Positions 33,726 through 43,298 of a DNA stretch of 64,000 nucleotides are shown piece by piece. Both the position numbers and the translations under genes were made by a program. The notes under the pieces were generated by a model. That model saw only the letters and a program-made list of their open reading frames with translations, had not been told where the DNA came from and did no database searches. Each line of letters opens with the position of its first letter. Positions within the stretch are counted from its first letter, which is position 1. Origin of the DNA: Psychrobacillus sp044762655 (GTDB lineage Bacteria > Bacillota > Bacilli > Bacillales_A > Planococcaceae); the NCBI RefSeq assembly GCF_044762655.1, contig NZ_JBIWER010000004.1:238939-302938 (forward strand). Direction: 5' to 3'.

Positions 33726-34085
33726 AAAATGTAGAAGGAAAATTTTCAATTATAACTAAGTCCTCAATTAGATAACTCCTCTAGGTAAATATATAATTAG
33801 AATGATGAATTAGCCTATCATTAATTTATATCACGTCCTTATCCATGTAAACATAAAGACAGATATCACAGAGCAGAGAGAAAAAAACTCCCCTAATTCG
33901 CCATATTTAAACAGAAAAAAAGGCCTTTATATACCAGTTGATCCCTTGAATAAAAGGTATTATAGGCTCCTTTATTTCATTCTATCTGATTCAAAAACTT
34001 ACATTCATGACTTAATACTTTGTTCGCATCAATTAACAGCACTTGCTAGAGACCACAATTTATCAAAAATGTAGTATCGTAATAG
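33726..34085. other. Spacer between left end and hamB
   Basis: AT-rich, with no gene or clear structure other than short A/T runs. Confidence 0.5.
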
Positions 34086-37000
34086 TTAAGTTTCATTCAC
34101 TATTGAGAAAAATGCACTAATTTCACTACTTGTATATTGAATGTTTGCCAGCTTTGCATCTATTTCTTCTGGATTTGTAATTAATAATTCTAGCTTATTA
34201 TCTTGAATTATTTTAAAGACTTCTGTTTCGTTACTCTCAGGTGCGATATTTGTTTCGATGATTGAGCCTAAAGCTTGTGCTGCAAATCTACTGCGATATC
34301 CGAATCTATACCACGCTACTGAATTTACATCGTTTAATCCACTTTTAATAGCAATTGGTACCATTGATAGTTGAAATGGAACTATTACAACTTCATCTTG
34401 TTCTTCTTCCTTCCACATCTCTTCAAGAATACTAATTAATACACTTGCAAAGCGTGATAATTTTTCAAAAGGACCTTTATATTCAAATAATTTTAATACT
34501 GTTGGAATGAAAGAGCCCTGGGTTCTTTCATTATTAATTTTTATCGATGGAAAAGTGTTAACGCCTATTTCCTTTATATTTTTACTACCATAATAGAAGT
34601 TTAAATATTCTCTTACCTTTTCCCAACTTTGTATCCATTCCATCGTAGGATTCCAATCTGTATAATCAACATTTTCGTTAAAAAGAGGAACTGTTTCATT
34701 TTTAAAAGCGATAAAAGAGAATAGTAAGGATTTGATTAAATTTGGGTTCATTCTTGCTAGAATATCAATTAAATAATTACTCCAAGAATTAATATCCCAT
34801 GACTTGCAATCGTTATACCGAGGTATACCAACATCTTTCAAGGTCTTCAACATATCTTGTACAACGAACACTGTTACTCCTGATTTTCTAGCAGAAGAAA
34901 ATACCCATTCTGGTGATCCGGTTTCTTTCGTAAAGTTTTCATGAATTTTATTTATTATGGGACCTGTTATTTCAGAAACAGAATTTGGTCCTTCTTTTTG
35001 AATTTTGTATGCACCTAAAGTTTTATTTAAAACGGTAATTGGGATAGGAGAGTTTTCGGTAAAAAAGGGTAGCAGTGCTAATTCTTCCTCACTAATAAGT
35101 CCAGTATCAATACTCTCATGAATTAAACGATCTAAGAATGATGTAAGAGGGCTCTCAATCTCTTGGGATGCATCTTGATATTCTAAGAACCACGCTTCTT
35201 TTTTAGCAACACGTATATTATAATCTTCATCTTTAAAAATTATTGGATTTGACGGAATGACTAATGCTAAACCTTGACTAGAATATTCTGCTCTTCCCGC
35301 TCTACCGATACTGTTTAGGAATTGTGAGTTTTTACGAGATAATAATGATTCTGAGTCTGAATTATTATACTCATTCCCTAATTCTGTACCTCCCAGTAAA
35401 ACTACTTCAGCGGGTAAATTCAAGCCTTGAGATAAAGTGCTTGTTGCAAGCATAACTTTAGATAATCCCAATTTAAAAGCTAGTTCTGCTAAGTTTTTTT
35501 CAGTTTGAGTCATTAAACTGGTATGAACTGATATTCCTTTATCTATAAGTTCTGCAAGCATAGTTGGAATCCCTATTTCAGCATTCGCAATGTTCACTAA
35601 CCGGCTTATTTCATCACTCCAAAGTTCTCTATTTGTTTGTAGAGGTTGCATGTTGCGAGCAACTGTAAAAGGATAATTTTTATTTTTGGGGAAAAAGCCA
35701 ATTGTCTTCATATTATTAGATCCAAAATGGAATGCTAATAATCCCATCGTTTTATTAACCCATGACTCAAGGGGTGATACACTTTCTGTGAATTCGAATT
35801 CAAAGGTAGCTCCAAGATAACCAAATCTATACTCTTTTTTATCATTACTTTGCCAAGCTCCTTGCAATCCAAAGAGTCCAAAATAAGGAGTATGTGATGC
35901 CTTTCTTTTCCTTGCTTTTGGTTTTAAGGGTGCATTTTTTATGGCTTCTCTGAATTCATTAAGTTCAAGACCTACTACCCCCTTCATTGTTCTTGTAGGC
36001 CGCCACTTCAAGTCTATAATATTAACCTCAAAATTTGAGGCTTCCTCAAGCCATGCTTTTATATCCTTACTATTTTCAATCATAGCAGAAATTAATTGTA
36101 ATCTAACAAAGGGAGAAAGAGTGAGTAAAGTCCCGAAAATAACATCAATTGTAACCCCTCTGGAATTACTCCCTATTTCATGGAATTCATCAAAGATGCA
36201 CAATCTACATGTTTTAAAAAATTCAGGTGACAGTCTCATTGCAAGCGCACATTTTTCAGGTGTCATAACATATATATGATTTTCAGTATCACTTGGTAAC
36301 AATTGATCTTCTGTAAGTGCGGTATATTCATCATAACCAATGAAACTTTTTACTTTTACTGTATCCCATGGCCATTTCACTTTTTTTAGATCTCTTTGTA
36401 TCTGATGAACAAGTGCATTGGTTGGTGCCAAATACAAAACCCAACCTTCAGCTAGTGCCTGAGAAGCAGCTATTTTTGCGATTGTACTTTTCCCACTGCC
36501 TGTAGGAGTAGCAATTATACTATGTGTTTCTGGTCCTGGTAAGCATTTTTCCACAAATCCAATTGCTGAAGGCCATAAAAAGAGTTGGCCTTGCATGGAG
36601 TTAGCACCTAAAGTAATGTTCTTTAAAAAATTTTCATAATTATTTTGATTAGCCTGAGGCTTTGGTACACTATGAAATATAGATCTGACATATGAGTTCT
36701 TAATAAACTCTTTAAGAAGTCTTCCAATATGTATTGGGATAGAATAAAAGGAGCTATAGTTATAAGTAAGAATGTTGATAAGTTCTTCTAATTTTGCTAT
36801 TAAATTAGTTGGTAATTCTTCACCATCTCCCGTTAACCACGCATGATACTTGTTGGCAACAATTCCTATTTCAACATAAATCCTATTATAATTTTTATTT
36901 GCTATACTAGCATCGTTAGACGGTTCTATAGTTTCAATAGATCTATTTGAGCCCTCAATAATAGAAATTACTTGATTAACAGCCCATTTAATTTCGATTC

Positions 37001-37445
37001 TCAACTCTCTTGAGTTAATACTATTTTTTAAGGTCTGCATAATTTTCATTGAATTTGCATCATAACCTGCGATAAGATATAACATTCCTGACTCAAGCAA
37101 AGTTACCTCGTAATTAGTAAGTGCATCACCCATCTGTTCAGTCATAGTTGGCTTTAAGATATTAGTGAGAAGGTCTAAAGCTTCAGCTGAAACATAGCAT
37201 GAAGCTGTTTTCACATCTGTTGTTATATCTTCTTTGAGAATACCAAAGTATTCAAAGGTATCTGCTAGTTTTCTCAAAGATATAATTATATTATCAGTAT
37301 CTTTGTTTGCCTCATAATTATAATGTGTTCTATACTTTACCAATTCTAAGTAAGCATCCGACAGTATAGAACGGAAATCATCAGAATTATAATTTTCAAT
37401 TACCGGAACTTTGTCTATTATACCCTTTAAGTATGAATCAAACAT
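34086..37445 (-). CDS. hamB: HamB: Hachiman defence helicase
   Basis: A 1119-aa superfamily 2 helicase. Walker A is ATPTGSGKST (residues 312-321), the DEAH-box variant is DEFH (419-422), ATSTLSQGLNLP (667-678) is motif V and SIGRAGRAE (712-720) motif VI. Long N- and C-terminal extensions are typical of HamB. It overlaps hamA by 8 nt, so the two are co-translated. Hachiman couples a DNA-sensing helicase to the HamA nuclease, which degrades DNA and aborts infection. Identification rests on the pair: DUF1837-type partner plus SF2 helicase. Confidence 0.85.
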   Translation of the reverse strand: MFDSYLKGIIDKVPVIENYNSDDFRSILSDAYLELVKYRTHYNYEANKDTDNIIISLRKLADTFEYFGILKEDITTDVKTASCYVSAEALDLLTNILKPTMTEQMGDALTNYEVTLLESGMLYLIAGYDANSMKIMQTLKNSINSRELRIEIKWAVNQVISIIEGSNRSIETIEPSNDASIANKNYNRIYVEIGIVANKYHAWLTGDGEELPTNLIAKLEELINILTYNYSSFYSIPIHIGRLLKEFIKNSYVRSIFHSVPKPQANQNNYENFLKNITLGANSMQGQLFLWPSAIGFVEKCLPGPETHSIIATPTGSGKSTIAKIAASQALAEGWVLYLAPTNALVHQIQRDLKKVKWPWDTVKVKSFIGYDEYTALTEDQLLPSDTENHIYVMTPEKCALAMRLSPEFFKTCRLCIFDEFHEIGSNSRGVTIDVIFGTLLTLSPFVRLQLISAMIENSKDIKAWLEEASNFEVNIIDLKWRPTRTMKGVVGLELNEFREAIKNAPLKPKARKRKASHTPYFGLFGLQGAWQSNDKKEYRFGYLGATFEFEFTESVSPLESWVNKTMGLLAFHFGSNNMKTIGFFPKNKNYPFTVARNMQPLQTNRELWSDEISRLVNIANAEIGIPTMLAELIDKGISVHTSLMTQTEKNLAELAFKLGLSKVMLATSTLSQGLNLPAEVVLLGGTELGNEYNNSDSESLLSRKNSQFLNSIGRAGRAEYSSQGLALVIPSNPIIFKDEDYNIRVAKKEAWFLEYQDASQEIESPLTSFLDRLIHESIDTGLISEEELALLPFFTENSPIPITVLNKTLGAYKIQKEGPNSVSEITGPIINKIHENFTKETGSPEWVFSSARKSGVTVFVVQDMLKTLKDVGIPRYNDCKSWDINSWSNYLIDILARMNPNLIKSLLFSFIAFKNETVPLFNENVDYTDWNPTMEWIQSWEKVREYLNFYYGSKNIKEIGVNTFPSIKINNERTQGSFIPTVLKLFEYKGPFEKLSRFASVLISILEEMWKEEEQDEVVIVPFQLSMVPIAIKSGLNDVNSVAWYRFGYRSRFAAQALGSIIETNIAPESNETEVFKIIQDNKLELLITNPEEIDAKLANIQYTSSEISAFFSIVNET

Positions 37446-38265
37446 TGCTCGCCCATTCCTTCATTTGTTTTTTCATTTCCAACTTTATCTCTTTATAAAA
37501 AGTATCCCTATCGTTAAATTCGTTCAATACTAACAGTTTATGCGTATTAGGGATTGAATATTTCAAAAAAGCTTTGCGCTCTATAAGCTTTTGATAACTT
37601 GGATCACTTCCGAAAAAGACAACCGGTATATAAGTACGGGCTTGTTTCCATATTTCAGAAACAAGCTTTTCTTGGTGTTCGGCAGAAAGAAAGCGGGTTA
37701 AAGGATATAAAACAGTACGCAACTCTGCTCCAAGTTGGTCTTTTTCTATTTTATCAAATGAACTTATCGAGACGGAAATACCATTATTTAAATCATCGTA
37801 ATTTTTCGCTTCAGTTATTGCAGTTCCAAGGCAATTGTGGTGGATATCATAGTAAATCCCAGTACCATCCAATCCTTGTCTAGTAGCACTAGTATGTGGA
37901 AGGGTGTGAACTAACATTCGTCCAGGCGGGTGCATATCCTCTGCAACTACTACTAAGATAAAAAATATAGCTTCTGCTATCCATGCATTTGCATGAGTAC
38001 CTTCAATCAACCCAGTTGTTTCACTAATTAGATTTTTTAATGAGTCTTCGGAGTTACCCAATAACAATACCGAAAGTTCAAAGTCATGCTGAATTACTTG
38101 AGAAGCTACAGACAATAAGCAATTTGCTAACGTTTCTCTTGTAGTAGGATCTTCAATATTGTTAATTGTAATTATTTCATGACCATTCGTTGAATCTATA
38201 GTAATGCTCACTTGATCTTTAAGCGATTCTAATGCATGCCTTGTGTTATCTTTTAACCAATCCAC
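37438..38265 (-). CDS. hamA: HamA: Hachiman effector nuclease (DUF1837)
   Basis: A 275-aa protein starting at GTG 38265, 5 nt after GGAGGAG; the longer frame up to 38382 has no ribosome site. The DUF1837 core is GLDGTGIYYDIHHNCLGTAI followed by TEAKNYDDLNNGISVSISSF. D140, E152 and K154 form a PD-(D/E)xK-type nuclease set. In Hachiman the nuclease is held by HamB and released on sensing abnormal DNA. It is the first gene of the hamA-hamB operon. Confidence 0.88.
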   Translation of the reverse strand: MDWLKDNTRHALESLKDQVSITIDSTNGHEIITINNIEDPTTRETLANCLLSVASQVIQHDFELSVLLLGNSEDSLKNLISETTGLIEGTHANAWIAEAIFFILVVVAEDMHPPGRMLVHTLPHTSATRQGLDGTGIYYDIHHNCLGTAITEAKNYDDLNNGISVSISSFDKIEKDQLGAELRTVLYPLTRFLSAEHQEKLVSEIWKQARTYIPVVFFGSDPSYQKLIERKAFLKYSIPNTHKLLVLNEFNDRDTFYKEIKLEMKKQMKEWASNV

Positions 38266-38382
38266 CAAATCTCCTCCAGTAATTACAACAATTAGATATA
38301 TGCACTTAGTGTTGATTATACTAAAGATAAAATGAATTTTGGAATAATTATCTAAAATTTCAATATTTCCCGAAATTATCAA

Positions 38383-38809
38383 TATGGCAAATTCTCAGTA
38401 TCCATTTAGTATTGGTGAAGAGTCTGGACAGATAATAAATACACAGATACGCACACTATTTACAGACTATCATTTAGTTTACATAAGCCCCTGTTCGCTT
38501 AGTAATTAATCATTTTAAGAAACTCATAAACTCCGATGGCAGGATTATTGTCATTAGAGCTTTAAGCATTTAAGCCAGATGTCGCAACGTGTATTAAAAT
38601 AAAATTCTCGTTCCTTATCGCCTTTTCCTTAACAATCGCGGATTGATTGGACCAATTCACATAATTTATTATTATAGGAGGGGTAATAACAAAAGTGAAA
38701 TTAAACACTGATAAATCGTGATTTGTTCTGAAATATTTAATTGAAAGGCATTAATTACTGTATTTGAAGCATGTATTTTTTCAAAGATTGTTACATACAA
38801 TAGATAATG
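38383..38809. other. Intergenic stretch before the hairpin repeats
   Basis: The first part is the hamA upstream region. A GGAGGGG at about 38678 precedes an eight-codon frame, probably chance. No other structure seen. Confidence 0.4.
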
Positions 38810-38975
38810 ATCGCGCTCTGGATACCTTCGGGTCCAGAGCCTTAAAGTATTGACATTACCAGTTATAATTGATAAGATAATAATTATATAAATCGCGCTT
38901 TGGATACCTTCGGGTCCAGAGCCTGCTGTTTTAAATTATTAGATCGCGCTCTGGATACCTTCGGGTCCAGAGCCT
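38810..38975 (+). ncRNA. Three-hairpin repeat RNA upstream of abiF (candidate RNA antitoxin)
   Basis: Three 33-nt copies (38810-38842, 38892-38924, 38943-38975) begin ATCGCGCT and fold into a hairpin with arms GCTCTGGA and TCCAGAGC, a CC/GG extension and a TTCG tetraloop. Copy 2 has GCTTTGGA, which keeps pairing as a G-U wobble; this favours selection on RNA structure. Spacers of 49 and 18 nt are unlike. The copies lie 85 nt before the abiF start, where related HEPN toxins carry an inhibitory RNA. Strand is taken from the gene. Confidence 0.7.
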
Positions 38976-39016
38976 TTATTTTTTTATAGGCTATTAATAT
39001 CTTCCTATTAAAGTGG

Positions 39017-39022
39017 TATAAT
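39017..39022 (+). promoter_or_regulatory. Possible -10 box of abiF
   Basis: TATAAT, 38 bp before the TTG start, may mark a promoter for the protein separate from the hairpin RNA. No good -35 box is seen. Confidence 0.35.
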
Positions 39023-39059
39023 TTAAGTAAATTATACCAATTTGTTAGGAGGATATTTT

Positions 39060-40028
39060 TTGTCGAAAATTTTTAAAACTCATAATCAACAATTAACAAT
39101 ATTAAGAAAGAGGAATCTTGATGTCCCTAAAACAGGTACTCCAAAAAGAATTCTTGAAAAGGAGAATTATTACAATCTAATAAATGGTTATAAGGAATTA
39201 TTTATTGACATTCCTTCTACAAGCACAACACCAGAAAAATATAAAACAGACACTCATATTTCTGAGTTAAAAGCTCTGTATGATTTTGATTTCGAGCTAA
39301 GAATGATCCTACTTAAGAGGATATTCAGAGTTGAAAACAATATTAAAAGTGCCATTGCGTATTTCTTTTCACAGAAGTATGGACATGATAACTATTTAAA
39401 ATTAGAGAATTTTGATTTGCTTATATCAGGAACGGCAAGTGAAAAGAATAAGGTGTTTAGGATAAAAGAAATAATCGATTTAATTAAAGGAGTTCAAGGA
39501 GAAATTGCCAAAAATGTTACGAAGCATGAAGCAATAAAACACTATATGAGTCAACATGGATATGTTCCTCTTTGGGTTTTAGTGAATGTCCTTACTTTTG
39601 GAACCACAGGTAAGTTTTTTAAATTAATGAAACAAACCGATAGACAAAATGTAGGACGAAGTTTTCAAATTAATGAAGCTGATCTCAATAATATAATAGG
39701 ACTTCTAACACTAGTAAGAAATAAATGCGCACACGATGAGAGACTCTTTGATATTATTACCAAGACTCAAATAGCTACAAACCATATACATAGGTCTTTA
39801 CATATACCCTTAAACAGTGGAGGACAACCTATTAACGGAACTCACGATTTATTTGCAGCAATCATTTCTTTAAAATTATTATCAACAAAACTCGAATTTA
39901 AAAAAATGATAACAGAAATTAAAGATGCCATTGAAGTATTAGAAAATCAGTTGAATGTGATTTCTATTGACGTTGTCTTAGATAAGATGGGTTTTCCAAG
40001 TAATTGGTTAGATATAAGATCAATTTAA
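39060..40028 (+). CDS. abiF: AbiF/AbiD-type Abi_2 family HEPN protein
   Basis: A 322-aa Abi_2 protein starting at TTG 39060 after AGGAGGA. Family features are RILEKENYYNLINGYKELFI, FDFELRMILLKRIFRVENNIKSAIAYFF and HYMSQHGYVPLWVLVNVLTFGTTGKFF; the HEPN RNase motif R-x4-H is RNKCAH (R220, H225). These proteins act as RNA-cutting toxins in abortive infection and are considered relatives of the ancestor of Cas13. Three RNA hairpins precede it and a strong terminator follows. The C-terminal 90 residues are less conserved. Confidence 0.85.
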   Translation: MSKIFKTHNQQLTILRKRNLDVPKTGTPKRILEKENYYNLINGYKELFIDIPSTSTTPEKYKTDTHISELKALYDFDFELRMILLKRIFRVENNIKSAIAYFFSQKYGHDNYLKLENFDLLISGTASEKNKVFRIKEIIDLIKGVQGEIAKNVTKHEAIKHYMSQHGYVPLWVLVNVLTFGTTGKFFKLMKQTDRQNVGRSFQINEADLNNIIGLLTLVRNKCAHDERLFDIITKTQIATNHIHRSLHIPLNSGGQPINGTHDLFAAIISLKLLSTKLEFKKMITEIKDAIEVLENQLNVISIDVVLDKMGFPSNWLDIRSI

Positions 40029-40064
40029 AGTACTTGAATAAACCATTAACGAACTTTTTTGTTA

Positions 40065-40092
40065 TGATACACAATTAGTGTATCAAAAAAAA
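40065..40092 (+). terminator. Terminator after abiF
   Basis: TGATACAC and GTGTATCA flank a short loop. The hairpin is followed by A8 rather than T on the plus strand and preceded by TTTTTTG, so it may act in either direction. Confidence 0.55.
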
Positions 40093-40159
40093 GCCCATTA
40101 ATTGTTAAGTTGCTTATATAATAGGCGTTAGCCTGGTTCTAAATTAGGGAGGGTGTTTT

Positions 40160-40453
40160 ATGAAGATCGATGAGGCTATAGTTTTACGGGATAGTCTAGA
40201 TAATTATATTAAGATTTATGAAGAATTTAAGCCTGTTAATTATGAAGATCACGTTATACATGCTTATGCGAGATTAGGGAATGTTGCTAAGACTGCGGCT
40301 TATTTAAATGAGATGGGTTATAGATTTGAGAATGGGCGTAAGTTAATTGCTAATGATATTTCTACTGTGATACGTAAGGTACCTACGAATGAATTACATG
40401 CGCTTGTGGCTAAAAATTTAGCTAGGAATGTAAAAAAGAATCCTTATTTATAG
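40160..40453 (+). CDS. HTH-like small protein of the two-gene module
   Basis: A 97-aa basic protein; GGGAGGGTG precedes the ATG. The segment YARLGNVAKTAAYLNEMGYRFENGRKLIANDISTVIRKVP resembles the helix-turn-helix of serine recombinases (a resolvase tail), with helices about residues 35-75. It ends 29 nt before the next gene on the same strand, so the two are probably co-transcribed. It might be a DNA-binding regulator or antitoxin for the partner. Family not recognised. Confidence 0.65.
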   Translation: MKIDEAIVLRDSLDNYIKIYEEFKPVNYEDHVIHAYARLGNVAKTAAYLNEMGYRFENGRKLIANDISTVIRKVPTNELHALVAKNLARNVKKNPYL

Positions 40454-40482
40454 TTCTTAGTTTTTAAAGGGGAGTGTTGTCA

Positions 40483-41292
40483 TTGTCTAATGATTTATGT
40501 TTTGTTATGCAGCCGTTTGATAGAGCTAGATTTGATAATCGCTACAAGGATATTTTTGAGCCTGCTTTAATAGCGGCTGGATTGAATCCTTATAGGGTTG
40601 ATAATGATCCAAGTGCTGTTATTCCGATCGATACTATTGAAAATCAAATACGTAATGCAAGAATATGTTTTGCTGAAATAACAACGAATAATCCAAATGT
40701 GTGGTTTGAGTTGGGTTATGCTATAGCTTGTAAGAAAGATATAATTTTAGTGAGTTGTAAAAACGAACGTGAGGGTGATTTTCCTTTCGACGTAAAACAT
40801 AGATCTGTTATTATGTATGATACAGATTCACCGCGTTCTTATAATTTGTTGCAACAGCAAATTACTGAAAAAGCGAAGGCATTATTAGCTATACAAAGAC
40901 CTATAATTTCTATTGATCAAGAATTCGTTGAGACAAAGGATCTTTCTGTTCAAGAAATTATTATATTGTCCAGAGCTCTTGTAAATAGCTTAGATTATGA
41001 AAGTGGTTTGAAAGTGTCAGAGATTCACGAAGAAATGGCTAATCATAGTTATGATGGAGTTGCTGGAGCATTAGCGATAAAGAAATTGTTACTTAAAGAA
41101 ATGATTGAGGAATTTACACTTACAGAGAATAACGGTTTTCAAGAGTATACGTATAAAGAGTATGAAATAACAGCTCTTGGAGAGGAATGGTTATTACATA
41201 ATGAGGATAAAATAGTTAAAAAAAATTCTTCAAATACCGAAGTAAATAAGCTTGTGTTGCGTGTGCCATATGATGATGGTTTACCTTTTTGA
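40483..41292 (+). CDS. Nucleoside 2-deoxyribosyltransferase/TIR-like effector candidate
   Basis: The 269-aa protein from TTG 40483 (after AAGGGGAG) has CFVMQPFDRARFDNRYKDIFEPALIAAGLNP, NQIRNARICFAEITTNNPNVWFELGYAIACKKDIILV, the pattern of the deoxyribosyltransferase-like/TIR-like superfamily, where the conserved Glu (FELG) is catalytic. Residues 170-245 form a winged-helix-like end (SEIHEEMANHSYDGVAGALAIKKLLLKEMI). Members of this fold in defence modules cleave NAD+ or nucleotides. Its place in transposon cargo beside abiF and hamAB suggests a defence effector; activity is inference. Confidence 0.7.
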   Translation: MSNDLCFVMQPFDRARFDNRYKDIFEPALIAAGLNPYRVDNDPSAVIPIDTIENQIRNARICFAEITTNNPNVWFELGYAIACKKDIILVSCKNEREGDFPFDVKHRSVIMYDTDSPRSYNLLQQQITEKAKALLAIQRPIISIDQEFVETKDLSVQEIIILSRALVNSLDYESGLKVSEIHEEMANHSYDGVAGALAIKKLLLKEMIEEFTLTENNGFQEYTYKEYEITALGEEWLLHNEDKIVKKNSSNTEVNKLVLRVPYDDGLPF

Positions 41293-41379
41293 TATCATAT
41301 GATCATGAAAAACCATTGGGAAGCCTATTTTCAATTAAATCCTACCATTTAAGCATGATAGTAAACGTAATGAACCTAA

Positions 41380-41795
41380 CAGAGATCGGCAACAATTGAA
41401 CAATAAACAAAAAACGAGATTGATACAAAACAATACACGCGCCTTTTGGCAAAATGCATTTGTCCTTATGAGGGTAGGGGTTCGACCAGTGAAACCTCTG
41501 TAATCGAAGTAGAGGAACAGCCCCAAGTCTAGCGATAGATAATAATTATTTTTCAGCCGTGCATTGCACCGGTCGGGTAAGAACGTGGGAACATCATTTC
41601 ATAGTAGAATGATGCCACAGTGCAAGCTCTTCGATGAAGAGTAACTTGAAACTTTTAATGACTAAAACCAGAGCTAGATGGAACGCGGAATGATGGGAAA
41701 TTATCACGTTCCGTACGGAGTAGGGGAAAAGCTGGAGATAACTTCAAACGCTTACCTATTACTAACTATAGTTGAAGATACGTTTTCCGAAATAA
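41380..41795 (+). ncRNA. Structured-RNA remnant (group II intron or IS-associated omega-type RNA)
   Basis: The stretch is non-coding but contains ordered hairpins: CATCATT...AATGATG (about 41614-41637), GGAACG...CGTTCC around 41680-41715, and GGGGAAAAGCTGGAGATAAC followed by CGCTTACCTATTAC, a string I associate with group II intron RNA ahead of the maturase frame. A frame at about 41443-41503 (WQNAFVLMRVGVRPVKPL) recalls transposon-linked proteins. No maturase or nuclease gene survives. The class is undecided. Confidence 0.4.
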
Positions 41796-41875
41796 TAAAT
41801 GTGGAGTATTAGACATTGAGCAAGAGAAAAATCAATGGGGAAAAAACGAACCGGTTGTATAACAGTTTGGACACG

Positions 41876-41905
41876 AAAAAGAACAGGTTTAGTCCTGTTC
41901 TTTTT
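41876..41905. terminator. Terminator hairpin before tniQ
   Basis: AAAAAGAACAGG pairs with CCTGTTCTTTTT around a 6-nt loop. It lies between the cargo genes and the tns operon and can stop transcripts from both sides. Confidence 0.8.
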
Positions 41906-42085
41906 ATGTATTTAACTCTATGTATCGGTGTCTGAATAAATGTGCCGACCGCACCAATAACTGTGCTCGTACATGTAAGTAATTTCCTTATGACCTATAG
42001 ATGTAGCCAATAAAATAGTCTAATGGAATTTCTTAACCTAACTCCTTACTTTCTGAAAACGTAGAGCACTATAGCTAATACTATT

Positions 42086-43298
42086 TCACTTGAAAATTAA
42101 ATGATTTTTCAGTTCTGTTACATTAATATTTAATTTATAACAAATATCTGAAATAGATAAATCCTCAATAAACAGCAATTCTAATACCTGCTCAGAAAAA
42201 GAACTACCATAGCTTACTGATATTTTTTTATCCCAAGAATTAATATTATAGGCATTTCCACAAGAAGAACACTGGTATGAGCCAACAAGACCTTTATTCC
42301 TAAATCTTAAACTAGAATTATGTATGTATATTCCGTCAAAACATCTACATGTTTTATGTAATAGTTCAGAATTAAACGGAGTTAATATAAGATTACTTTT
42401 GTCTAGATCTTCTATTTTCCTACCACAAAAAATAATAAAAAGAATATGAAATAAGGGATGTAATTCCTTTATTGAGCTACTAATTGTTTCTATAATTTTT
42501 GAAATAACAAATTCCTTTTCAATATTTAATACTTCACAAATGTTATTACTAAAAAAGTTATTAAAATGCTTTTTTAGTTTTTTTTCATTAATTTTAAATC
42601 CGTTTAAATATCCCATATCATAAAGATACGAAATGTATAGGGGGATATATTTACTGATGTCTTCTTTAGTATGAAATAGATAATCTGTTTGTTCCGCTAT
42701 TAATTTTAGTATCTTTTCTTCTTTATCACTCAATAATGGAGGTACACTTTTTTTCACCTGACTTGATAAGGCTACAAGTTCCTTTCCATTAAACAACACA
42801 TTACTTACAACAAGTTTACATTTATGTCGTTCGCAATATGTTACACCAGGCAAATTATGAGTAATATGCCAATACGGTACGCCACTTACCGAATCTTCTT
42901 CGAAACATTTTAAGCAAAATTTATAATAATCATTGTTATATGTTTCAATTTCATGACAGTAAATTTCCTTTCTTATCCAACCAGATCGTTCATCTAGCAT
43001 AAGATTCCGAAGTTTATTTTTATTATCATAACTTAAAAATTTATTGTAGTAATTCAAAAAACTAAAACTCTCTAATATTTCGGAGGCTTTATAAAAATTA
43101 AAGTGTTCTAACTTCGTTTCTAACTTTTTAGCATATGGAAATAAGTCCATTTTTATTTCCCACATGCGGATAGAGAACAGTTCATTAGAGGTAAAATGTT
43201 CGGATTCATTTGATGATATAATATGATATAATATGATATCTAGAGAGTACGCTATATATTAATTCATCATTATATGGAGTAGGGAAGCACCCAATCAC
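42086..43298 (-). pseudogene. tniQ: Second TniQ/TnsD-family target selector, out of frame at a 10-bp tandem repeat
   Basis: Translation should begin at GTG 43298, in a 4-nt GTGA overlap with the tnsD stop. It reads MIGCFPTPYNDELIYSVLSR before hitting a stop because of 2.5 copies of GATATAATAT (43215-43239). Removing one copy restores a single frame into MWEIKMDLFPYAKKLETKLE and on to the zinc motif CLKC...CERH and a C-terminal HTH. The unbroken 359 codons start at ATG 43165. With the repair it is about 400 aa, short for TnsD. It may select a different target, or be phase-variable or dead. Confidence 0.85.

Noticed and set aside
38810..38975. CRISPR array of three repeats
   Set aside because: The repeats are long perfect hairpins, spacers are 49 and 18 nt, and no cas gene is present. 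Position before a HEPN gene fits an RNA antitoxin better.
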